From Pseudomonadales bacterium (GTDB taxonomy: Bacteria > Pseudomonadota > Gammaproteobacteria > Pseudomonadales > Azotimanducaceae), in assembly GCA_016779565.1 (NCBI GenBank), contig JADHNJ010000003.1, forward strand, positions 23,570-87,569: a stretch of 64,000 nucleotides of DNA. The letters are read 5' to 3'. Within the stretch, counting starts at the first letter, position 1; each line of letters begins with the position of its first letter. Positions 32,364 through 43,197 of this stretch are shown here, piece by piece. The position numbers and the translations under genes were made by a program. The notes below the pieces were generated by a model. That model made no database searches, was not told where the DNA came from, and was given only the letters and a program-made list of their open reading frames with translations.

Positions 32364-33542
32364 TCACAGCTCTCCTGCCGCAGCCAAACTCAACACTTGC
32401 TTTAGCGCTGTTTGAGAATCAATCCGTCTGAGCGCCGCATTGCGAAACCATCGGAGGAGGGGGCCAGGCGGATCAAACAAACGCTTGGTCAGATCTGTCA
32501 CCGCTGTCATCCGCCAATTAATAAGTCGCCTGCGTTGCTGATAATCAGCGAGTATTGAGGATAGCGTCAGATCCGTTGCATAGTGCAATTGATCAATGAG
32601 CTCTGACAGTGCCGCCACATCAGCGAACCCCAGATTAACACCCTGACCGGCTAGTGGATGAATGCTGTGGGCGGCATCGCCAATCAGGACCGTCGAATCT
32701 TTGACATAATGTTTGGCATGACGCTGGAACAATGGAAAACTTTGACGGGGGCCCACCCCTCGAACGGGGCCAACCTCATGCTCGCAAGCTTGATTAATCA
32801 AACTTGCGAACCGAGCGTCACCGTCAGCCAGTCGTTGGTCAGCGCAGGTTGAGGACCACACCAAAACGCATTGGTCGACCTCCGGCAAGGGCAGTAATGC
32901 CATCGGCCCCTCTCTGGTAAAAGCTTGCCGAGCAATGCCTTCATGAGGCTTGTGTAATTGTACCGTTGCCACGAGCGCCGTCTGGTCATAGGGCCAATCG
33001 ATGGTCCTGATACCAAGCAACTCTCGGGTTCTAGAATTGGCGCCATCGGCGCCGATGAGTAGCGGCGCCGATATCTCCGCGCCAGAGGTAAGTCTAACTG
33101 AGACCTCACCCTCGGACTGGATAATATCCGTAATACCCGTCTGCCATTGAATAGGGTCGATCTCACTAGTGGCGGCGCTCCTCACCGCCTCGTCAAGCCC
33201 CTGAATCAGTCGGTGATTTTCAATAATGTAGCCACTGGCGGGCAGCGATGCCTCGGCGGAGCCATCGGCATCCCAGATTTTCATCCCCCGTAGCGCACTC
33301 CCAGCACCTTCAAAAAATGATTGCGGAAGACCGATTCGGGACAAAAACCGAACGGACCCGGCGTTTATCGCGCTGACTCTGGCTGATCGCTCGCCGTTGG
33401 AGATAAAGTTATCCGGTGCCCCTTGTGGTCCTTGAGATTGATCGAACACCTGTCCACGCAGCCCTTGACGCGACAGCGCGAGTGCGGCCGAGAGCCCCAC
33501 CATGCCCGCTCCGATCACGATGAAGTCAAACTTGTTTGTCAT
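32364..33542 (-). CDS. FAD-dependent ubiquinone-biosynthesis hydroxylase (UbiH/UbiI/UbiF/COQ6 family)
   Basis: FIVIGAGMVGLSAALALSRQG, GADGANSRTRELLG, LIGDAAHSIHPLAGQGVNLGFAD. Confidence 0.93.
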   Translation of the reverse strand: MTNKFDFIVIGAGMVGLSAALALSRQGLRGQVFDQSQGPQGAPDNFISNGERSARVSAINAGSVRFLSRIGLPQSFFEGAGSALRGMKIWDADGSAEASLPASGYIIENHRLIQGLDEAVRSAATSEIDPIQWQTGITDIIQSEGEVSVRLTSGAEISAPLLIGADGANSRTRELLGIRTIDWPYDQTALVATVQLHKPHEGIARQAFTREGPMALLPLPEVDQCVLVWSSTCADQRLADGDARFASLINQACEHEVGPVRGVGPRQSFPLFQRHAKHYVKDSTVLIGDAAHSIHPLAGQGVNLGFADVAALSELIDQLHYATDLTLSSILADYQQRRRLINWRMTAVTDLTKRLFDPPGPLLRWFRNAALRRIDSQTALKQVLSLAAAGEL

Positions 33543-33596
33543 TCTCGGTGGACCCTCACAAATTCGCAGCCTGTTATGCCATTTCCGAAACAGCGC

Positions 33597-34121
33597 TCAT
33601 CGTGCCTTGGCGTCAGTGGCAATGGTCAACACCACAATCCGCACGTACTCAAGGATTTCAATGAAGTCGCTTTCGTTGGACTCTGACTCAGGTACTGGAT
33701 CCATCACGCCAGCAATGGCTGCCAAGTCAGCGAGCATTTCCTGATAGTCGGGTTGATCGATAATGTGCCTAGCCGAATCCGCCAGGGCCAATCCTCTAAG
33801 AAAGCCACTACACCAGCAAGTGAGCTCTGAAAATCGATCATCAATGGCAACTGAATCATCGGGTAGCTCAAGCACCAGATTAAAATCTGAATACTCATCT
33901 AAGCTTTCTACCGCAGCACGATAATGGGTTTCTGCCATTCGCAACAGCCCTGGACTCACCGCTTGTTGCGTCACACTGAGCCGATCTGCAAGCCACTGAG
34001 CACTCATCGTGAAGGCATCGGCAGGCTTGATCGCAGCCTCAGCAACCAAAAGGCCGTGAAATTCTGCCGGCCCACAATCGGTGCCCACATCCTGTAATAT
34101 CGCTGCAACCGATTCTGTCAC
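33597..34121 (-). CDS. ygfB: YgfB/YecA-family (UPF0149) protein
   Basis: 174 aa; ...CWCSGFLRGLALAD; position upstream of Ubi hydroxylase and divergent from zapA. Confidence 0.85.
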   Translation of the reverse strand: MTESVAAILQDVGTDCGPAEFHGLLVAEAAIKPADAFTMSAQWLADRLSVTQQAVSPGLLRMAETHYRAAVESLDEYSDFNLVLELPDDSVAIDDRFSELTCWCSGFLRGLALADSARHIIDQPDYQEMLADLAAIAGVMDPVPESESNESDFIEILEYVRIVVLTIATDAKAR

Positions 34122-34256
34122 GCTAACGGCCCATGTCGTTTCGAACTATTGTATTGGAAAGGTGCAAAGGAGGCGACTTTAGCTTAACCCAAGGCGGTGA
34201 ATTGACCTTGTGGTCTACCGCCCGATATATTACCTACCTGAGATAAGGAAATTGAC

Positions 34257-34454
34257 GTGAGCCAAATCGAACTCGAATCAAAATTGGATATGCTCACGGA
34301 GCTGTGTGAGGCCCTCATCGCCGAACGCCAACAACTGGCTACCGAAAATCAAAAACTCCATCAGGAAAGAGCGCAGCTTTTAGCGCGCAATGTTGCCGTC
34401 AAAAGTAAAGTCGAAGCTATGATTCTGCGGCTTAAGTCTTTGGAGCAAGAATAG
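34257..34454 (+). CDS. Small coiled-coil protein (TIGR02449-like, upstream of zapA)
   Basis: 65 aa coiled coil, GTG start (track M), directly before zapA. Confidence 0.8.
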   Translation: MSQIELESKLDMLTELCEALIAERQQLATENQKLHQERAQLLARNVAVKSKVEAMILRLKSLEQE

Positions 34455-34455
34455 T

Positions 34456-34776
34456 ATGGCTACAACCGAAACCATCACTGTCTCTATTTTTGACAAGGAT
34501 TATCAGGTCAGCTGCCCTCCTCAAGAGGTTCAAGCCCTCCGGGACTCCGCCTTTTTTTTGGATCAAAAAATGCGAGAAATTAAACAGTCCGGCAGCGTCC
34601 TCGGACTTGATCGGCTGGCTGTCATGGCGGCACTAAATATCTCTAATGAGCTCTTGTCTTCCAATTTGGCGCAGCAAGAAACGGCCTCCTCCCTGGCCGC
34701 TCACGCGACTGAGCTCGAGCGAAGCCGCGATAAAATTGACCATCTCATCGCATCCCTACAATCTGCTAAGTCCTAG
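34456..34776 (+). CDS. zapA: Cell division protein ZapA
   Basis: VSIFDKDYQVSCPPQEVQALRDSAFFLDQKMREIKQSG...LDRLAVMAALNISNELL. Confidence 0.94.
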   Translation: MATTETITVSIFDKDYQVSCPPQEVQALRDSAFFLDQKMREIKQSGSVLGLDRLAVMAALNISNELLSSNLAQQETASSLAAHATELERSRDKIDHLIASLQSAKS

Positions 34777-34786
34777 ATAGAAATTC

Positions 34787-34816
34787 TTACGAGCCCTTGT
34801 CGCCGCCTGCTATACT
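34787..34816 (+). promoter_or_regulatory. Putative sigma70-type promoter of 6S RNA (-35 TTACGA, 18 nt spacer, -10 TATACT)
   Basis: TATACT at 34811-34816, about 7 nt upstream of the inferred 6S 5' end. Confidence 0.6.
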
Positions 34817-34823
34817 CTCTGAC

Positions 34824-35003
34824 GACGCCCTGGGTTGTTTGCCAGTCGATATGTCCTCGACCCTTTATGCGACCGTTAGGGGGTCTTTTTTCGATACCTG
34901 TGCGCACATCCCTTCTGGGGGGAGCCTTCGGGTCGATAGAGACCACCGCCTTGAACCGCAGGGTTCAAGGGCCTTTCAGACAGCGGCAATTTGGGGTGTC
35001 GCT
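34824..35003 (+). ncRNA. ssrS: 6S RNA
   Basis: Between zapA and ygfA; 3' arm GCCUUGAACCGCAGGGUUCAAGGGC...GCGGC strongly resembles E. coli 6S (CCUUGAACCAAGGGUUCAAGGG...GCGGC); 5' CGACGCCC pairs with 3' GGGGUGUCG. Ends approximate. Confidence 0.92.
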
Positions 35004-35092
35004 TTGTTTATCTTTCAAATCACGTTGTTTGCTTTATCGCAAATACGCTGTCGTCCATTTTTTTGATTGCTGCCTAGTGATACCAACGCTCC

Positions 35093-35713
35093 ATGCTTAA
35101 AACTTTACGACAACAAATGAGAGCCAAACGCCGAAGCTTGACGAACCAAGATCAACGTCTAGCTGCACTGGGCCTTGCAGCAATCGCCGCACAAACTTCT
35201 GGCTTCGCCACTTTTCAAACAATAGCGGCGTATTGGCCTAGCGACGGCGAACTCTCACCGCTATCGCTTATTAGTCAATGTCTTAGAGCGGGCCTGCGGT
35301 GCACCTTACCTATCGTCAATCAAGACAAACGTTTAAGTTTTTCGGCGATGACCCCAACATCACGATTGCGACCGAATCGGTTCGGCATACCCGAGCCCAG
35401 CGGTTTAAAGCAAGATAGCGTGCCGCTTGAAGATCATGATCTTATTTTACTTCCTATGGTCGCTTTCGACCCTGCGGGGTACCGTTTAGGGATGGGCGGT
35501 GGCTATTACGACCGAACGCTAGCTTTGCTTGATACACCCCATCGGCCGACTTTTTGGGGTCTTGCCCACGATTTTCAGGCGGTTTCCCTCGATCCAAAAC
35601 CTTGGGATATTCCCCTCGACGGTTTCCTCACGCCGACGGGATTTCTGCCTGTGCTAGAAAGCTCGGGGCCAGCCGCGTCCGATCATCGCCATCCTGATCA
35701 GACCGCCATCTAA
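35093..35713 (+). CDS. ygfA: 5-formyltetrahydrofolate cyclo-ligase
   Basis: LPMVAFDPAGYRLGMGGGYYDRTLA motif; downstream of 6S RNA. Confidence 0.95.
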   Translation: MLKTLRQQMRAKRRSLTNQDQRLAALGLAAIAAQTSGFATFQTIAAYWPSDGELSPLSLISQCLRAGLRCTLPIVNQDKRLSFSAMTPTSRLRPNRFGIPEPSGLKQDSVPLEDHDLILLPMVAFDPAGYRLGMGGGYYDRTLALLDTPHRPTFWGLAHDFQAVSLDPKPWDIPLDGFLTPTGFLPVLESSGPAASDHRHPDQTAI

Positions 35714-35739
35714 CCCGCTTATGAACAAGGAGTGCGCTT

Positions 35740-36276
35740 ATGGCCATACGTCCAATACTTCGGATGGGCAACCCAACCCTTAGAACCCCCGCTGCGCCTT
35801 ACCCTACCGATGAAATTGCAGGCGAAGGGTTCAGGTCCTTGATTGAAGATATGCGCGACTCCCTTGCTGCGGCTGGGGGTATTGGGCTTGCAGCACCTCA
35901 AATCGGCGTGCTCTCCCAAGTGGTGATTATAGAAATTCCTGCTGGTCCATCACGCTATGGCGCGCTCAGCGCATTAGGGTTTACGGTAATGGTAAATCCG
36001 CGGGTGACACCGCTCACTGAGGCGACACAAGGCTATTGGGAAGGTTGCCTATCAGTGCCCGGGTTAAGAGGCTTCGTGGAACGGCCTGAGCGAGTGCAAG
36101 TTGATTATATTTCAGACCAAGGTAAGGCCCTGAGTACGACCTTCGAGGGGTTTCCAGCTACCGTGGTGCAGCACGAGCTAGATCATCTTCAGGGGCAACT
36201 GTACATCGATCTGATTTCGGATCGCTCAAAACTCTCCTTCGAGGCCGAGTTTGAGCAATTTCATCAACCCGCCTGA
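35740..36276 (+). CDS. def: Peptide deformylase
   Basis: GGIGLAAPQIG, EGCLSVPG, QHELDHLQG motifs. Confidence 0.96.
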   Translation: MAIRPILRMGNPTLRTPAAPYPTDEIAGEGFRSLIEDMRDSLAAAGGIGLAAPQIGVLSQVVIIEIPAGPSRYGALSALGFTVMVNPRVTPLTEATQGYWEGCLSVPGLRGFVERPERVQVDYISDQGKALSTTFEGFPATVVQHELDHLQGQLYIDLISDRSKLSFEAEFEQFHQPA

Positions 36277-36511
36277 ACCAAGTACTGACCCCAACCCCTG
36301 GTGCTAGGCGGTTTTAGCGCTGCTTTTAAGCAGCGCGTTAGGCGATATCCTCTTAGGTGATTCCTTCATGGCCATCTGCTTCATCACGTATTCGAAGTCC
36401 TGTAGTTATCTATCCATAATCACGGTGAAATCTCGTGTCGGAACTTCTATCGTCCAAGAACATCGGCTACCCTTGAGCAACCAACGCATAGTGACCCATC
36501 AAGGCCATTAG

Positions 36512-37192
36512 ATGAATCAGGACCAAACCAAACAGTTGTTAGGACAAGCCGCTGCCAAAGCGATATTGCCCTTGATGGACCCAGAGACTTTTATTGGTGT
36601 CGGTACAGGCTCAACCGCGAATTACTTCATTGACGCGCTCGCAGACGTCCGGCATCTCTTTGCTGGCGCAGTTGCAAGCTCAGTTGCATCCGCTGACCGT
36701 CTCAAGGCGCACAATATCCTCGTGATCTCACTCAACGAGTCGGGTCCATTGTCGGTTTATGTTGATGGCGCTGACGAAATCGCACCCGATTTCAGCATGA
36801 TTAAAGGCGGCGGGGGTGCGCTCACTCGAGAAAAGATTGTTGCCGCTGCGGCTGAGCATTTTATCTGTATCGCTGATCAAACGAAATGGGTGAGCCGCCT
36901 CGGAAGATTTCCGCTGCCCATCGAAGTGATTCCAATGGCGCGCTCAAGCATTGCTCGCAAACTGGTTGGCTTTGGGGGCACACCAGTGCTACGGGAAAAT
37001 TTTATTACGGATAACGGCAACGAAATTCTCGACGTGCACGATCTCACCATTGACGAACCGGTAAAGTTTGAGTCCATGCTCAATGATATCCCAGGGGTAG
37101 TTACCAATGGTTTGTTTGCGCTCAGACCCGCTGACCAGCTCATCATGGACGATGCAGGCGATATCCATCACTACCAGCCCGGCCAACGTTAA
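36512..37192 (+). CDS. rpiA: Ribose-5-phosphate isomerase A
   Basis: [40 protein letters not shown]. Confidence 0.97.
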   Translation: MNQDQTKQLLGQAAAKAILPLMDPETFIGVGTGSTANYFIDALADVRHLFAGAVASSVASADRLKAHNILVISLNESGPLSVYVDGADEIAPDFSMIKGGGGALTREKIVAAAAEHFICIADQTKWVSRLGRFPLPIEVIPMARSSIARKLVGFGGTPVLRENFITDNGNEILDVHDLTIDEPVKFESMLNDIPGVVTNGLFALRPADQLIMDDAGDIHHYQPGQR

Positions 37193-38593
37193 TTACAAAA
37201 TCTTCCCAGGATTCATAATATTCAAAGGATCAAACACCCCTTTGATCGCCTTCATGGCTTGAATCTCTTCGGGGGCCCGAGAGTGCGAAAGATAATCTCT
37301 CTTTAACAACCCAACACCATGCTCGGCCGAGACACTACCCCCAAAACGCTCAACCACTTGCATGATCCGCGCGCCCAGAGGCAAGCAAGCGGCTTCAAAT
37401 TCTGAGATAGACCAATCTTCTGGCCGAAGAATGTTTAAATGGACGTTGCCATCTCCGATGTGGCCAAACCAGATCACCTCAAAAGGCAAGTCAACCCTCT
37501 TTATGACGTCGGATACCGCGTTTAAAAAATCGGGCGCTTGGCTAACGCGGACCGAGAGGTCATGCTTATAGGGGGTTTTGGGCGTAATCGCTTCTGAGAT
37601 CCCTTCACGATAGGTCCAAAGCCGCGCATTGTCAGAGAAACTCTGCGCGATCACGCCGTCAGAGACGGCGCCTGCTTCCGCAAGCTCAAGATAAACTGCC
37701 TCGGCCTGCTTCAGGCCCTCGGCGTCGCCCTTTATTTGCTCGTACTCACACAGCACGTAATAGGGCGCCTCGGATAAAGGCTTTGCAAGCCGTCGATGAT
37801 TTGACACTTCGACCAACGCCTTATGAGAGAAAAACTCAAAAGCCGTGAGAGCAAGCTGGGCCTGGCAGACAGCGAGCACGGATAGCGCCGTTGCCATATC
37901 CGGTATCGCCAGCAACATGACCCGTAGCGGCGCCGGCGCGTCAGTGACTTTCATCCACGCGCCAGTAATAAGGCCTAAAATCCCTTCTGATCCGATAAAT
38001 AAATGCCGCAAGTCCAGACCAGTCGCGTTTTTCGTAAGCCCTTTGTTCAGCGATAGTGTCTCGCCCGCCCCAGTGACGACCTCTAACCCGCTTACCCAAT
38101 CTCGGGTCAGTCCGTAACGCAGCACCTTGATGCCGCCGGCGTTGGTCGCGATATTGCCGCCTATTTGACTAGCGCCTGCAGACGCAAAATCAACCGGATA
38201 ATACAGCGACTGAGTTGCCGCAAACTGCTGCAGCTGCTGGGTAATAACCCCCGGTTCCACCTTAACTTGGCGAGTTTTCGCGTCAAAATCTAGGATTCGA
38301 TTCAACCGCTCAAAGGATACAACCACCTCACCGCTGGCCGCCGTAGCGCCACCGGATAACCCGGTTCTACCACCCGAAGGGACCAGTGCAATCCGTTCTG
38401 CTCGAGCAAATTCAACGAGTAACTCTACCTCTGCCAAACTTGTAGGAAATACGATGGCCGAGGGATTCGGCGGAATAAAACGCGACCAATCTTGGCCGTA
38501 AAACACAAAGTCAGCCTCAGCAAAAGAAACCTGATCAGATTCAAAGACCCGTTCGAGCCGCTGCCTTTGCGCATCGGCTAACACCTGGATCAC
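37193..38593 (-). CDS. FAD-linked oxidase (D-2-hydroxyacid dehydrogenase, GlcD/D2HGDH-like)
   Basis: [48 protein letters not shown]. Confidence 0.9.
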   Translation of the reverse strand: MIQVLADAQRQRLERVFESDQVSFAEADFVFYGQDWSRFIPPNPSAIVFPTSLAEVELLVEFARAERIALVPSGGRTGLSGGATAASGEVVVSFERLNRILDFDAKTRQVKVEPGVITQQLQQFAATQSLYYPVDFASAGASQIGGNIATNAGGIKVLRYGLTRDWVSGLEVVTGAGETLSLNKGLTKNATGLDLRHLFIGSEGILGLITGAWMKVTDAPAPLRVMLLAIPDMATALSVLAVCQAQLALTAFEFFSHKALVEVSNHRRLAKPLSEAPYYVLCEYEQIKGDAEGLKQAEAVYLELAEAGAVSDGVIAQSFSDNARLWTYREGISEAITPKTPYKHDLSVRVSQAPDFLNAVSDVIKRVDLPFEVIWFGHIGDGNVHLNILRPEDWSISEFEAACLPLGARIMQVVERFGGSVSAEHGVGLLKRDYLSHSRAPEEIQAMKAIKGVFDPLNIMNPGKIL

Positions 38594-39636
38594 AGCCCTT
38601 GTTGATAACGGTCGGCCATCGCTTCTAAAGACATCGGCTGAATTTTGCTGGCTTGCCCGGCGGTCCCAAAGGCCTCGTAACGCTCAACAACGATGGATTT
38701 CATCGCTTGCAACGAGGCGGCTAAATACTTTCGTGGGTCAAATTCCGCGGGATGCTCTGACAAAAACTGCCGGATTGCGCCGGTAGACGCGAGTCTAAGG
38801 TCGGTATCGATATTCACCTTGCGGACACCATGACGAATACCTTCTTGAATCTCAGCCAAAGGCACGCCATAAGTTTCGGCAATTTCGCCGCCATGGGCGT
38901 TAATCAATGCCAACCAATCTTGAGGCACGCTTGAGGATCCATGCATCACCAAATGGGTATTTGGCAATTTTTGGTGGATTGCTTTGATCCGTTCAATGGC
39001 GAGAATATCGCCCGTCGGAGGCCGAGAAAATTTATAGGCGCCATGGCTCGTCCCAATGGCAATGGCAAGGGCATCGCAACCGGTTTGGGCTACAAAGTCC
39101 GCGGCTTCTTCAGGGTCAGTCAAGAGCTGATCCATCGACAAGGTGCCACTCGCACCCACACCGTCTTCCTCGCCGGCTTCCCCGGTCTCAAGCGATCCCA
39201 AACATCCAAGCTCGCCCTCTACTGTGACACCACAAGCATGTGCCATCGCCACGGTTTGCTTGGTCACCGCGATGTTGTATTCATAACTCGCAGGCGTTTT
39301 TTGATCTTCTAGCAAAGAGCCATCCATCATCACTGAAGAAAAGCCCAGTTGAATCGATCGCTGGCAGGCCGCTGGAGAAGCCCCATGATCCTGATGCATC
39401 ACTACCGGAATATGCGGGAACTCTTCTATCGCCGCGAGAATCAAATGCCGCAAAAAATTGCTACCAGCATATTTCCGAGCCCCAGCGGAGGCTTGCACGA
39501 TAACCGGGCTGTTGGTTTCGTTAGCGCCCTCCATGATCGCTCGCATTTGCTCTAGATTATTCACATTGAAGGCCGGCACACCGTAGCCCTCTTCCGCCGC
39601 GTGATCCAACAATTGCCGCATACTCACTAATGCCAT
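38590..39636 (-). CDS. fba: Class II fructose-bisphosphate aldolase
   Basis: [45 protein letters not shown]. Confidence 0.97.
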   Translation of the reverse strand: MALVSMRQLLDHAAEEGYGVPAFNVNNLEQMRAIMEGANETNSPVIVQASAGARKYAGSNFLRHLILAAIEEFPHIPVVMHQDHGASPAACQRSIQLGFSSVMMDGSLLEDQKTPASYEYNIAVTKQTVAMAHACGVTVEGELGCLGSLETGEAGEEDGVGASGTLSMDQLLTDPEEAADFVAQTGCDALAIAIGTSHGAYKFSRPPTGDILAIERIKAIHQKLPNTHLVMHGSSSVPQDWLALINAHGGEIAETYGVPLAEIQEGIRHGVRKVNIDTDLRLASTGAIRQFLSEHPAEFDPRKYLAASLQAMKSIVVERYEAFGTAGQASKIQPMSLEAMADRYQQGL

Positions 39637-39659
39637 GATGCTCTCCTGTTCTTACCGAT

Positions 39660-40844
39660 TTAAGTGGCGCCATCGCGCAAGGCGCGCGTTTGTAAGGCGG
39701 CGATCGCGGGCAATGTTTTTCCTTCTATGAACTCTAAAAAGGCGCCCCCGCCCGTCGAGATGTAGCTGATATCTCCAACAGCGCCAAAAGTGTCAATTGC
39801 CGACAAGGTGTCGCCGCCTCCAGCCAGCGAAAATCCGGAACTGGCCGCGATCGCCTCAGTTAATGCTCGAGTGCCGCCTGCAAAGCTAGGAAACTCAAAA
39901 ACCCCGACGGGGCCATTCCAGATAATTGTCCTGGCGGCACCAATGAGCGCCGTAATTCCAGCCATGGTTTCCGGGCCCAGATCAAGAATTTGTTCATCCA
40001 CGTTGACCGCGGCAACCGGTTTAATCACAGCCTCAGCATCAGCCGAAAAGCGGTCGGCGACGACCACATCAATAATCGCCGGCATCTTTACCTTAGCCGC
40101 AATACGCTTGGCTGAAGCCATCAAATCAGGCTCATACAAGGATTGACCCACAGGCGCGCCCTCCGCCGCGATAAAGGTATTTGCAATGCCACCCCCGACG
40201 ATAAGACTATCTACTTTGCTACTAAGCGCCTCGAGAACTTCGAGCTTGGTAGAGACCTTACTACCGCCGACAATTGCGACCACCGGGGCCTCAGGGGCCT
40301 CGAGGGCTTGGGACAAAGCCTCAAGCTCCGCTGCGAGCAGCGGTCCTGCACACACCGATTTGGCAAACGCTGCAACACCCACCGTTGAGGCATGCGCACG
40401 ATGAGCAGTGCCAAATGCATCCATGACAAAGACATCACACAAATCAGCGAGACGTTTCGCAAGTTCTGGATCATTGGATTTTTCGCCCGAATTGATTCGA
40501 ACATTCTCAAGCAGGACGATGTCCCCCGCAATATCGGGCAGGCCGCCTAAATAATCGCTGACCAAATCTACCGTCCTGCCTAACGCCTCAGATAACGCTT
40601 TTGCCACGGGAGCAAGACTCACCTCTGGTTGCGCGCTTATGGCTAACCCTTCTTTGGGGCGACCTAAGTGTGACATCACCAGCACCTGAGCACCCCGGTC
40701 CAAGGCCTCTTTTAAAGTGGGTAATGCCGCTCGGATACGGGCGTCACTGGTAATCTGCCCATTTTGAATCGGCACATTTAAATCTTGGCGTACTAACACC
40801 CGCCTGCCAGTGACTTCAACCGCTGAAAAATTCGGCACCTGCAT
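39660..40844 (-). CDS. pgk: Phosphoglycerate kinase
   Basis: [55 protein letters not shown]. Confidence 0.98.
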   Translation of the reverse strand: MQVPNFSAVEVTGRRVLVRQDLNVPIQNGQITSDARIRAALPTLKEALDRGAQVLVMSHLGRPKEGLAISAQPEVSLAPVAKALSEALGRTVDLVSDYLGGLPDIAGDIVLLENVRINSGEKSNDPELAKRLADLCDVFVMDAFGTAHRAHASTVGVAAFAKSVCAGPLLAAELEALSQALEAPEAPVVAIVGGSKVSTKLEVLEALSSKVDSLIVGGGIANTFIAAEGAPVGQSLYEPDLMASAKRIAAKVKMPAIIDVVVADRFSADAEAVIKPVAAVNVDEQILDLGPETMAGITALIGAARTIIWNGPVGVFEFPSFAGGTRALTEAIAASSGFSLAGGGDTLSAIDTFGAVGDISYISTGGGAFLEFIEGKTLPAIAALQTRALRDGAT

Positions 40845-40845
40845 A

Positions 40846-42846
40846 CTAAAGGATTCCCCGCACAGCTTCGATCACCCGCTGAACGGTAAAACCAAAATGC
40901 GCTAACACTTCGTCCCCCGGACCGGACTCGCCAAATCGATCAAGGCTCACAACAGCCCCCTCTAAACCCACCCACTTATACCAATAATCCCCATGCCCTG
41001 CTTCAACCGCGACCCGCGCCCGAAGGGTATCTGGCAACACCGAGGTTCGATAATCTGCCGGCTGCGCAGCGAAGACCTCAGCAGAGGGCATCGAAACCAA
41101 TCGGGTCGGAACGCCATCTGCAGATAACGCGTCCGCCGCTTGTCGAGCAATATCAACTTCTGAACCCGTTGCGATAATGACAGCCCTGGCGGGGGTTGCT
41201 GGCTCGTACAAGACGTAACCGCCCTTCTCAATAAGACTCAATTGGGTTTCATCTCGCAATTGATGTGCGAGACTCTGTCTTGAAAGCACCAAGGCAGAAG
41301 GTCCTGCAGTACGGTCGATGGCTGCACGCCAGGCCGCGACCGTCTCAACGGTATCACAGGGACGCCAAACGACTAGATTTGGCGTTGTACGAAGATTGGT
41401 TAATTGTTCAACCGGTTGATGGGTCGGCCCGTCTTCGCCTTGGCCAATACTATCGTGGGTATAAACGTGGATATTTTGGATCCCCATCAAGGCCGACATT
41501 CTTACCGCATTGCGCGCATACTCCATAAACATCAGAAACGTCCCGGTAAAGGGCATAACGCCGCCATGCAGCGCAAGGCCATTCGCGATCGCAGTCATGC
41601 CAAATTCTCTGACGCCGTAATAGAGGTAATTACCTTCGGTGCTCGAAGCGCTGACGGGTTTTGCCGCCGGCCAAATGGTATTGTTCGAGCCTGATAAATC
41701 CGCCGACCCTCCGATTAACTCAGGCAGATGCTCCCGGAGCGCCGCAATGACTTCACCTGAGGCTTGCCGGCTGGCAAGGGCTTTACCCGACGCTTGGGCA
41801 TCGGTGAGCATTTCGGTCATGACCGCTTGCCAGTTAGCGGGGCGCTGGCCTTGCATTCTTCGTATATATTCTGCAGCCAGAGCTGGAAATTTCTGACTGT
41901 AGGCATCGAATCGCTGTTGCCAGGCCGCCTCGGCCTGTTGACCCTGACGACTGCAATTCCAATCCGCCAGCAATCCTTGGGGTACCTCGAAGGGCGCGTG
42001 GGGCCAATCAAGGGCTTCTCTTGTTTTTTGAATTTCTTCTTCACCAAGGGGTGACCCGTGACTGCCGGCAGTACCTGCCTTGTTCGGTGAACCAAACCCT
42101 ATGGTTGTCTTGCAACAGATCAATGTTGGCCGGTCCGTAACCGCTTTTGCCTCAACCAACGCCGCCAGCACAGCGTCCGCATCATGGCCGTCGACATTGG
42201 CAATCACTTGCCAGCCGTAGGCGGCAAATCGAGCAGGCGTATCATCGGTAAACCAACCGGCCACTGGACCATCGATGGAAATACCATTGTCATCGTACAA
42301 ACAGACCAACTTACCCAGCCCCAAAGTTCCTGCTAGCGAACACACCTCGTGGGAGATACCCTCCATGAGACAGCCATCGCCTACGAAGGTGTAAGTCATG
42401 TGATCGACGATCGTGCCCTCCTCACCCGGCTGATTGAACTGATCCGCTAGCAATTTTTCTCCTAGCGCCAGACCAACCGCATTCGCCAAACCTTGGCCTA
42501 GAGGCCCGGTCGTCGTCTCAACCCCAGGGGTATATCCGTATTCTGGGTGTCCAGGAGTTTTAGATCCCAACTGCCGAAAAGCGCGCAAGTCTTCCATGGA
42601 CACGTCATACCCCGTCAGGTGCAACAAACTATAAATCAGCATGGAACCATGGCCATTGGATAACACGAACCGGTCTCGATCCCACCACTTGGGGTTTTGC
42701 GGATTGTGCTTTAGTACCTGCCGCCACAATACTTCGGCCATGTCCGCCATACCCATTGGCGCGCCGGGGTGACCTGATTTTGCCGCCTGCACCGCATCCA
42801 TGGCCAGTGCGCGAATCACGTTTGCTCGTTCTCTCGACGTACTCAT
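40846..42846 (-). CDS. tkt: Transketolase
   Basis: [26 protein letters not shown]-type start (read as [26 protein letters not shown]), [21 protein letters not shown]. Confidence 0.98.
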   Translation of the reverse strand: MSTSRERANVIRALAMDAVQAAKSGHPGAPMGMADMAEVLWRQVLKHNPQNPKWWDRDRFVLSNGHGSMLIYSLLHLTGYDVSMEDLRAFRQLGSKTPGHPEYGYTPGVETTTGPLGQGLANAVGLALGEKLLADQFNQPGEEGTIVDHMTYTFVGDGCLMEGISHEVCSLAGTLGLGKLVCLYDDNGISIDGPVAGWFTDDTPARFAAYGWQVIANVDGHDADAVLAALVEAKAVTDRPTLICCKTTIGFGSPNKAGTAGSHGSPLGEEEIQKTREALDWPHAPFEVPQGLLADWNCSRQGQQAEAAWQQRFDAYSQKFPALAAEYIRRMQGQRPANWQAVMTEMLTDAQASGKALASRQASGEVIAALREHLPELIGGSADLSGSNNTIWPAAKPVSASSTEGNYLYYGVREFGMTAIANGLALHGGVMPFTGTFLMFMEYARNAVRMSALMGIQNIHVYTHDSIGQGEDGPTHQPVEQLTNLRTTPNLVVWRPCDTVETVAAWRAAIDRTAGPSALVLSRQSLAHQLRDETQLSLIEKGGYVLYEPATPARAVIIATGSEVDIARQAADALSADGVPTRLVSMPSAEVFAAQPADYRTSVLPDTLRARVAVEAGHGDYWYKWVGLEGAVVSLDRFGESGPGDEVLAHFGFTVQRVIEAVRGIL

Positions 42847-43197
42847 AACAACCCTTTTGCCCTAAAACTCCATTCTCGCCTACCTAGATCAAGGGGGCAA
42901 TCGAGACAAGGAAAAATCCTTAATTGGCTTAATTTCAGGCATCTCAGATGCCGAGCTTTTAGGCCGATCAAAGCCAGTCTACCGGCCAATGAAATTGCCC
43001 ATCCGATCCGAAGAGCTCGAATTCTGCTCACGTTTTTACACGTCCTTGCGCGCTATTAAACTAAATGCACTCGACAACACAAGACTGGCGAACGAAACCG
43101 GCCAAAATTCAACGTGAACCGTTCTTGGACTGTCATTGAAGGATTTTCAAGGTAAACGCTAGTGAATTGATTGAAAAATCATTAGCATACCCCGCTC

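Noticed and set aside
34797-35066. 89-aa ORF, and the overlapping ORF 34867-35100
   Set aside because: Coincide with 6S RNA; no protein family resemblance.
42843-43031. 62-aa minus-strand ORF ending in an ATGA overlap with the tkt start
   Set aside because: GTG start without a convincing SD and no recognisable family; tkt has its own AAAGGG SD. The overlap is probably chance.
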